Source: Cytobacillus sp. FSL H8-0458 (lineage in GTDB: Bacteria; Bacillota; Bacilli; Bacillales; Cytobacillaceae). From it: 64,000 bases of DNA. Shown in pieces: positions 58,569 through 64,000 of this stretch. The translations under genes were made by a program, and so were the position numbers. The notes beneath the pieces are model-generated. The model had not been told where the DNA came from. It made no database searches and saw only the letters and a list, made by a program, of their open reading frames with translations. The stretch spans positions 186,001 to 250,000 of the forward strand of contig NZ_JBBOBR010000001.1 in assembly GCF_038002165.1 (NCBI RefSeq). Reading direction: 5' to 3'. Each line of letters opens with the position of its first letter. The first letter of the stretch is position 1.

Positions 58569-59111
58569 CTATTCCAGGTTAATAAGAAATCCCGCATCTT
58601 TTAATAATTTCTCAGCTTCATCGAGTTTTCGTTCTGAGGCTGCAGAAAGAGTATGGAGGTGGATGCCATCTGTTAATTCTGATAAGAAAGAAGCCTTTGT
58701 GGAAGTAATTTTATCCATAAATTGCTTGACTTCCTGGCGGGTAGATACCATAACCGATGCAGTTAAGTCACCATAGACGGGATGTTCAATTCTTACATCT
58801 TTTACAGTAACTCCATGATCGACAAGCAAATTCAATTCTTCTTCAGTCCTCGCAGGGTCATGATGACAAGCAATGACCCGCTCGGCTGATGATGCAGAAA
58901 AAGCCTGATGAAGATACATATAACCCTGGCTCGTGGCAATGATTGGCTCTTTTCTAGCTTTTAGAAGGGTGATATCCCCAACAATTACCTGTCTGCTTAC
59001 ATTTGTTTTTGCTGCAAGGTCGCCTCCTGTAATGGGCTGTCCGCTTTCTTTCAGCAGCTGAAGCAGAAAGGTCCTCCGCTCTTCTCCGAGCACCTTTTTT
59101 TGTTCATTCAT
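58569..59111 (-). CDS. niaR: NiaR, nicotinate-responsive repressor of NAD synthesis
   Basis: 180 aa. N-terminal winged helix (about 10-65, LLQLLKESGQPITGGDLAAK, VSRQVIVGDITLLK) and C-terminal 3H domain, named for three conserved His (CHHD, DHGV, IEHPVYG; also GIHLHTL), which binds metal and nicotinate. Called yrxA in B. subtilis. It lies downstream of nifS in the same direction, and its presumed operator is in the nifS-nadB interval. Confidence 0.94.
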   Translation of the reverse strand: MNEQKKVLGEERRTFLLQLLKESGQPITGGDLAAKTNVSRQVIVGDITLLKARKEPIIATSQGYMYLHQAFSASSAERVIACHHDPARTEEELNLLVDHGVTVKDVRIEHPVYGDLTASVMVSTRQEVKQFMDKITSTKASFLSELTDGIHLHTLSAASERKLDEAEKLLKDAGFLINLE

Positions 59112-59174
59112 ATTTTCTCACCCTTATAATCCGATAATGTCTCATTCTAACATAAGGAACGGCAGAAGAAAAAA

Positions 59175-60317
59175 TTAGAGCAGTACGAGTTCACGGGCCA
59201 TGATAGCCAGCTTTTCCCCCAATGCCTTTGCATCCTCAGCAGATGTATTCCATCCGAAAGAAATCCTGATAAATTCTTTGCCTTTTTTATCTGCAACTCC
59301 CAGTGCCTCCATCGTTTTAGAAACAGTTTGCAAGCCTGTGCTGCATGCACTTCCTGTTGATATGGCAAATCCGAGCCTATTGCATTCGAGCATGATATAT
59401 TGTCCTTCCACTCCTTTTAGCCGAAGCCCCAATGTAGAAGGAAGCTGGTGAGAGCCTGTAAAATCGTATATTACGAATTTCTCCTGTGCAGGTTCAAGTT
59501 CCTTCAGCAGTACTTCTCGCAGCATTTGGAAATGGCTGTTATGCTTGTTTAAATTTACATAAGCTTTCTGTGCAGCGACTGTCATCCCAACAACTCCCGG
59601 AAGATTTACGGTGCCTGGCCTGAATCCCTTTTCATGTGAAATTCCGGGTAAGAATGAGCTCCACCGCATGCCTGGTTTTAAGTAAACTCCTCCGACCCCT
59701 TTTGGCCCATAAAATTTATGTGCAGAAAAGGACAGGCTATCAGCTAAGCGGGCGACCTCTTTTAAATCTGATTTGCCAAAAGAATGGACACAATCACTAT
59801 GCAGCAATATTTGCCTTTCCCTGCAAAGGCCGCTGATCTCAAGGAGAGGCTGCAATGTGCCGATTTCAGAATTGCCGTGCTGTATGGTAACTAAGACGGT
59901 ATCATCCCTGACGGCGGAACTTAATTTTTTCAGGTCTATACGGCCATCTTCACCAAAAGGAATTTTTGTGATTTCATAGCCTTTCTCAATGTGTAATTTC
60001 TCTAAAACACTATGAATGGATGAATGTTCAGCGATTCCCGTTATGACATGTTTACCTGATTTTTCAGAAGCAGACAGCAACGCTGCTATTGCAAGAAAAT
60101 TGCTTTCCGTACCTCCGCTGGTAAAATAGATTCCTTCACTCTTAACGCCTAAAATTCCAGCCAATTCCCTCCTGCAATTTTCAAGGAGCCCTTCTGCTGC
60201 GCTCCCGGTATCATGAAGGCTGCTCGAATTGCCAAAGTATTCAGTTGAGGCTTTTATATAGGCATTTGCCGCTTCTCTGTCGAGCGGACAAGATGCTGCA
60301 TAATCGAAATATTTAAT
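59175..60317 (-). CDS. nifS: NifS-like cysteine desulfurase for NadA maturation (probable ATT start)
   Basis: 380 aa from 60317. PLP enzyme: SGGTESNFLAI, QHGNSEIGTLQ, PLP lysine in SFSAHKFYGPKG, catalytic Cys in STGSACSTGLQ. Supplies sulfur for the NadA Fe-S cluster. Start problem: the longest frame begins at ATG 60398, but it lacks an SD and lies upstream of the predicted transcript start. ATT 60317 sits 4 nt after AGGTGGGG-type SD and aligns exactly with the family N-terminus (M-x-Y-x-DYAA). GTG 60326 overlaps that SD and is the canonical alternative. Confidence 0.9.
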   Translation of the reverse strand: MKYFDYAASCPLDREAANAYIKASTEYFGNSSSLHDTGSAAEGLLENCRRELAGILGVKSEGIYFTSGGTESNFLAIAALLSASEKSGKHVITGIAEHSSIHSVLEKLHIEKGYEITKIPFGEDGRIDLKKLSSAVRDDTVLVTIQHGNSEIGTLQPLLEISGLCRERQILLHSDCVHSFGKSDLKEVARLADSLSFSAHKFYGPKGVGGVYLKPGMRWSSFLPGISHEKGFRPGTVNLPGVVGMTVAAQKAYVNLNKHNSHFQMLREVLLKELEPAQEKFVIYDFTGSHQLPSTLGLRLKGVEGQYIMLECNRLGFAISTGSACSTGLQTVSKTMEALGVADKKGKEFIRISFGWNTSAEDAKALGEKLAIMARELVLL

Positions 60318-60391
60318 GCTCCCCACCTGCTTTCGCTTTCTAATTAAATCGTTCAAAAAGTCAGAAGTTCCTCTTAAACTATGAAAACCTC

Positions 60392-60420
60392 TTGTCATAA
60401 TTCTAAATCTGTGTAAATAT
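60392..60420 (+). promoter_or_regulatory. Promoter of nadBCA (plus strand)
   Basis: TTGTCA (60392-60397), 16-bp spacer, TAAATA (60414-60419). The NiaR palindrome begins at the next base and would cover the transcript start. Confidence 0.5.
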
Positions 60421-60429
60421 AGGTGTCAA
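60400..60429 (-). promoter_or_regulatory. Promoter of nifS-niaR (minus strand)
   Basis: On the minus strand TTGACA (60429-60424) lies inside the NiaR palindrome; an 18-bp spacer leads to TAGAAT (60405-60400). Transcription would start near 60393. Confidence 0.65.
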
Positions 60430-60436
60430 GACACCT
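60421..60436. promoter_or_regulatory. NiaR operator palindrome
   Basis: AGGTGTC-AA-GACACCT, perfect 7-bp arms, between divergent nifS and nadB. It contains the nifS -35 and directly follows the nadB -10, so one bound repressor could block both operons. This matches the GTGTC...GACAC type site described for NiaR/YrxA. Confidence 0.85.
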
Positions 60437-60459
60437 GTAAAAACAGGAGGTAAAAAATA

Positions 60460-62043
60460 ATGAATGCCGACGTTTTAATTATTGGAAGCGGGGTAGCCGC
60501 TCTGCAGTTGGCAAAAAAGCTGCGCCAGGACTTAAATGTGATTATTCTCACAAAGTCGACTGTGAAAAATGGAAACTCATATATGGCGCAGGGCGGTATT
60601 GCAGCTGCCCTGGGAAAAAATGATCACCCATCAAAACACTACATGGATACACTCGAAGCAGGAAGATTTCATAATGATTCTGATGCAGTGCTGTCCCTGA
60701 CCAGTGAGGCGCCATCCCTGATAAAAGAGCTGAATCAGGAGGGATGCCTGTTTGATATAGATTCTGATGGATCCCTTGCGTTAGGAAGGGAAGGGGCTCA
60801 TTCAGAAAATAGAATTGTTCATGGGGGCGGAGACAGCACAGGAAAAACAGTCATCGATTTTATGCTGTTAAAGCAAAATCCTAACGTACGAATCTTAGAA
60901 GATATTCTTGTATTCCAATTGCTCATAAATGAAAAAGACGGCAGGTGTATGGGGCTAAAAGGAAAAGATTCTGCTGGTGCCATTCATCGATTCTTTTCCT
61001 CTCATGTTGTGCTTGCTACGGGGGGCTGCGGCCAGCTGTATGAATATACCTCCAATGCCGCCACCGTAACAGGAGATGGGATTGCCTTAGCATACAGGGC
61101 CGGGGCAGAAATAGCTGATATGGAGTTCATACAATTTCACCCCACACTTCTCTATAAAGACGGCAAAGCACTGGGGCTGATCTCTGAAGCTGTAAGGGGA
61201 GAGGGCGGCCGTCTTATTACAGAAGACGGGAGCCTTGTAATGGAAGGTCTTCACCCACAGGGTGATTTAGCGCCTAGACATATAGTGTCACAGGCCATTT
61301 ATCATTCGCTGGGGAAGGGGAAGACCGTGTTCCTGGATATCTCTTCAATCGAAAACTTTAAATCCCGATTTCCGACCATAACAAAAATATGTGAAGAAAA
61401 CGGCGTAAATTTAGACCTTGGGAAAATTCCTGTTTCTCCCGGAAGTCACTTTTTAATGGGAGGAATAAAAACTGATTTAATTGGCCGCACCAGCATTCCC
61501 GGCCTGTATGCGATTGGTGAAGCTGCCTGCACAGGCATACATGGCGCTAACCGGCTTGCAAGCAATTCCCTGCTGGAAGGGCTGTATTGCGGCAAGAGGC
61601 TTGCGGATTGGCTTAATGAACAGCCTTATAGTGAACCTGCTGAAGAACAGCAAATTCATAACCTGGAATTAAGGTGGCCATTTAAAGAAGATTTACCTTC
61701 CATTGAAGAAATTAAAATGAACATGATGAACAATGCCGGGATTATCAAAACAAAGGAAGGGCTTTTCGCTCAGATGGCCTGGCTTGAAGGCTGCAAAATT
61801 GAAGAATGGATAAAAGCAGATCTTGAACATTTTTCAATAGAGGAAATAACACGGGCTTTTATGCTGATTGCAGCCTATCTAATCACAGATTCTGCATTAA
61901 GGCGAACAGAGAGCCGGGGTGGTCATTTCCGGCAGGATTATCCTTTCGAAAGCCCGGAATGGCTTGGAAAAAGGATTATTCACTGCCGAAAAGCTGAAAG
62001 GAATGGTGAAAATGAACAAATTAAAGCTGCGATTGCAACTTGA
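60460..62043 (+). CDS. nadB: L-aspartate oxidase
   Basis: 527 aa FAD flavoprotein. Oxidises aspartate to iminoaspartate, first step of de novo NAD synthesis. FAD-binding IIGSGVAALQLA at the N-terminus; SYMAQGGIAAALG; ATGGCGQLYEYTSN; active-site segment EFIQFHPT and HLMGGI-type SHFLMGGIKTD. SD ACAGGAGGT. Overlaps nadC by 32 nt. Confidence 0.96.
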   Translation: MNADVLIIGSGVAALQLAKKLRQDLNVIILTKSTVKNGNSYMAQGGIAAALGKNDHPSKHYMDTLEAGRFHNDSDAVLSLTSEAPSLIKELNQEGCLFDIDSDGSLALGREGAHSENRIVHGGGDSTGKTVIDFMLLKQNPNVRILEDILVFQLLINEKDGRCMGLKGKDSAGAIHRFFSSHVVLATGGCGQLYEYTSNAATVTGDGIALAYRAGAEIADMEFIQFHPTLLYKDGKALGLISEAVRGEGGRLITEDGSLVMEGLHPQGDLAPRHIVSQAIYHSLGKGKTVFLDISSIENFKSRFPTITKICEENGVNLDLGKIPVSPGSHFLMGGIKTDLIGRTSIPGLYAIGEAACTGIHGANRLASNSLLEGLYCGKRLADWLNEQPYSEPAEEQQIHNLELRWPFKEDLPSIEEIKMNMMNNAGIIKTKEGLFAQMAWLEGCKIEEWIKADLEHFSIEEITRAFMLIAAYLITDSALRRTESRGGHFRQDYPFESPEWLGKRIIHCRKAERNGENEQIKAAIAT

Positions 62044-62848
62044 ACAATATTTTCTTGAGGACATTGGTGACCGCGACCTGACAAGTGAACTTATTTTTGG
62101 AGAGAGCCAGACAGGAAAAGTCATTTTTCTGGCAAAAGACAATGGGATTTTTTGCGGTGAAGAAATAGTCAGGTCAGGATTTAAGGTGCTGAACCCGGCG
62201 GCTGAAGTCAATATAAAAGTAAAGGATGGAGAATGGATCGAGAAAGGTCAAATCCTTGCTGAAGCCGCAGGGCCGGTATCGGATTTATTAAAAGGAGAAA
62301 GAGTTATTTTGAATCTGCTCCAAAGAATGAGCGGAATAGCCACAAAAACAAGTGAGGCTGTCCGGGTTCTGAACAGTTCATATACAAAAATCTGTGATAC
62401 AAGAAAAACTACTCCAGGCCTGAGAATGCTTGAAAAATATGCAGTCAGGTCAGGAGGGGGATTTAATCATCGATATGGCCTCTATGATGCAGTCATGATT
62501 AAAGACAACCATATTTCTTTTGCCGGTTCAATTGCGAAAGCTGTGGAAGAAGTGCGTTCAAAAATTGGGCATATGGTAAAAGTCGAAGTTGAAACGGAAA
62601 CAAAAGAACAAGTTCTGGAAGCAGTTGAAGCAGGTGCAGATGTAATCATGTTTGACAACAGGAGTCCGGAAGAGATAAAAGAGTGGATCAGAAGCGTGCC
62701 GAATGGGATAGTGACTGAAGCATCCGGAGGAATTACCCTGGATAACCTGCAAGCTTACAGCGATACAGGGGTTGATTTCATTTCCCTCGGCTTTCTTACC
62801 CATTCTGTGAAATCACTTGATATAAGCGTGAAGGTTATTGTGGAATAA
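62012..62848 (+). CDS. nadC: Nicotinate-nucleotide pyrophosphorylase (carboxylating)
   Basis: 278 aa quinolinate phosphoribosyltransferase. [46 protein letters not shown] and [10 protein letters not shown] are family motifs, including the basic residues for quinolinate and PRPP. ATG 62012 ([19 protein letters not shown]) lies inside the end of nadB with SD AAAGGA; ATG 62003 is a possible alternative. Confidence 0.95.
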   Translation: MNKLKLRLQLEQYFLEDIGDRDLTSELIFGESQTGKVIFLAKDNGIFCGEEIVRSGFKVLNPAAEVNIKVKDGEWIEKGQILAEAAGPVSDLLKGERVILNLLQRMSGIATKTSEAVRVLNSSYTKICDTRKTTPGLRMLEKYAVRSGGGFNHRYGLYDAVMIKDNHISFAGSIAKAVEEVRSKIGHMVKVEVETETKEQVLEAVEAGADVIMFDNRSPEEIKEWIRSVPNGIVTEASGGITLDNLQAYSDTGVDFISLGFLTHSVKSLDISVKVIVE

Positions 62849-62874
62849 ATTGTCGAAAAAGGGGTTTGGAGCAA

Positions 62875-63981
62875 ATGAATATTTTTCAGACAGCAGAAAA
62901 ACAAGCAAAAATTCTTCCGGAAAAATATCGGATGATGACTGTAAAGGAACTGGAGGATCGGGCACGAGAAATAAAAAAAAGGTTTGGGAATAAGCTGTTC
63001 ATTCCGGGTCATCATTATCAGAAGGATGAGGTCATCCAATTTGCGGACGCTACAGGTGATTCCCTCAAGCTTGCACAGCTTTCACAGGAGAATACCGAGG
63101 CGGAATATATTGTATTTTGCGGAGTGCACTTTATGGCTGAAACGGCGGATATATTAACATCTCCACATCAAAAGGTGATTTTGCCTGATATGCGTGCAGG
63201 CTGTTCCATGGCTGATATGGCTGATATCAGCCAAACAGAAAGAGCCTGGACGAAGCTGCAGAATATGTTTGGCGATACTATGCTTCCTCTAACGTATGTA
63301 AACTCTACTGCGGCCATAAAGGCTTTTGTTGGCCGTTACGGGGGAGCTACAGTTACTTCATCGAATGCTGAAAAAATGGTGAGCTGGGCCTTTGAGCAGA
63401 AGCCGAGAATTCTTTTTCTGCCTGATCAGCATCTTGGAAGAAATACAGCATATAACCTGGGAATAGCTCTTGAAGAAATGGCTGTTTGGAACCCTATTAC
63501 AGATCAGCTGGAATATGAAGGAGAGCTGGAGGACATAAAAGTGATTCTTTGGAAAGGCCATTGTTCTGTTCATGAAAACTTTACTATTGAAAATGTCAAA
63601 GAAGTTCGCGAACATTATCCCGATATGAAAATCATTGTTCATCCCGAATGCAGGAGAGAAGTGGTGGAGCTTTCCGATATGGCCGGGTCAACCAATTACA
63701 TTATCGATGCAATTGAACACTCAGAGCCTGGATCTTCCTGGGCAATCGGTACAGAGATGAATTTAGTTAAAAGGATTATCGCACGGCATCAGGATAAGAA
63801 AATTATCTCACTTAACCCGCATATGTGTCCTTGCCTGACCATGAACCGAATCGATTTGCCGCACCTGGTTTGGTCTCTTGAAGCAATCGGGGAGGGTGAA
63901 AGCCAAAATCTGATTCAGGTTGAAGAGCCAACTGCGGCATATGCTAAACTGGCACTTGACAGGATGCTTGAACGTCCATAA
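62875..63981 (+). CDS. nadA: Quinolinate synthase A
   Basis: 368 aa. Condenses iminoaspartate with dihydroxyacetone phosphate to quinolinate, using a [4Fe-4S] cluster. The three cluster Cys are in [21 protein letters not shown] and [27 protein letters not shown] and [15 protein letters not shown] are also conserved. ATG 62875 with SD TTGGAG; a TTG three codons upstream overlaps it. Last gene of nadBCA; only 19 bases remain after the stop. Confidence 0.96.
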   Translation: MNIFQTAEKQAKILPEKYRMMTVKELEDRAREIKKRFGNKLFIPGHHYQKDEVIQFADATGDSLKLAQLSQENTEAEYIVFCGVHFMAETADILTSPHQKVILPDMRAGCSMADMADISQTERAWTKLQNMFGDTMLPLTYVNSTAAIKAFVGRYGGATVTSSNAEKMVSWAFEQKPRILFLPDQHLGRNTAYNLGIALEEMAVWNPITDQLEYEGELEDIKVILWKGHCSVHENFTIENVKEVREHYPDMKIIVHPECRREVVELSDMAGSTNYIIDAIEHSEPGSSWAIGTEMNLVKRIIARHQDKKIISLNPHMCPCLTMNRIDLPHLVWSLEAIGEGESQNLIQVEEPTAAYAKLALDRMLERP

Positions 63982-64000
63982 TTGTGGCATAAAGTCTGCA

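Overview
The window is a chromosomal segment of a spore-forming Bacillaceae bacterium (Bacillus subtilis-like gene content, moderate GC, strong Shine-Dalgarno sites, TTG/GTG starts). The sporulation genes gerM, spoVID, ysxE, spoIIB, spoIVFA/FB, spo0B and lonB, the order tig-clpX-lonB-lonA-engB and hemAXCDBL, and two T-box leaders are all typical of this family. Several features differ from B. subtilis: an RNase E/G gene downstream of spoIVFB, a GGDEF protein next to comC, an amino-acid ABC transporter between engB and hemA, and intergenic repeats. These suggest a relative such as the Cytobacillus/Mesobacillus group; this is inference from gene order and not a species identification.

Layout. 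1-0.6 kb: 3' end of a RecQ-type helicase. 0.8-3.9 kb: gerM, rph, rdgB and ysnB. 4.0 kb: a single tRNA-Arg(TCT) with its own promoter and terminator. 4.4-13.1 kb: ilvB-ilvN-ilvC-leuA-leuB-leuC-leuD behind a leucine (CTC) T-box, followed by the TPR gene ysoA. 14.2-22.5 kb: protein quality control (trigger factor, ClpX, LonB with a sigma-F-type promoter, LonA) and the ribosome-assembly GTPase EngB. 22.8-25.0 kb: polar amino-acid ABC transporter. 25.1-25.6 kb: convergent membrane gene ysxD. 25.8-32.1 kb: hemA-X-C-D-B-L, taking glutamyl-tRNA to uroporphyrinogen III. 32.1-34.9 kb: a 51-52 bp tandem repeat, spoVID and ysxE. 34.9-39.7 kb: a small convergent membrane protein, a valine T-box, valS and folC. 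39.7-42.5 kb: membrane GGDEF protein, an unexplained structured leader, and comC.

42.7-49.9 kb: spoIIB, maf, radC, mreBCD and minCD (cell shape and division-site placement). 50.0-53.2 kb: spoIVFA-spoIVFB (sigma-K processing, sigma-E-type promoter) and rng. 53.2-53.6 kb: a 370-bp structured intergenic repeat. 53.7-58.5 kb: L21 leader, rplU-prp-rpmA, spo0B-obg and pheB-pheA. 58.6-64 kb: divergent NAD biosynthesis cluster, nifS-niaR on the minus strand and nadB-nadC-nadA on the plus strand, sharing one NiaR-type palindrome.

I found no transposase, prophage, CRISPR array or defence system. Nearly all the protein-coding content is conserved core genome, so I do not claim a wholly new multigene system. 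The most interesting signals are non-coding or at gene edges: two genes whose best start is a non-canonical codon (ATT for nifS, ATA for the GGDEF gene), a structured RNA candidate between the GGDEF gene and comC, a hairpin array before obg, two intergenic repeat families, and a ysxE stop followed by a coding-like in-frame tail.
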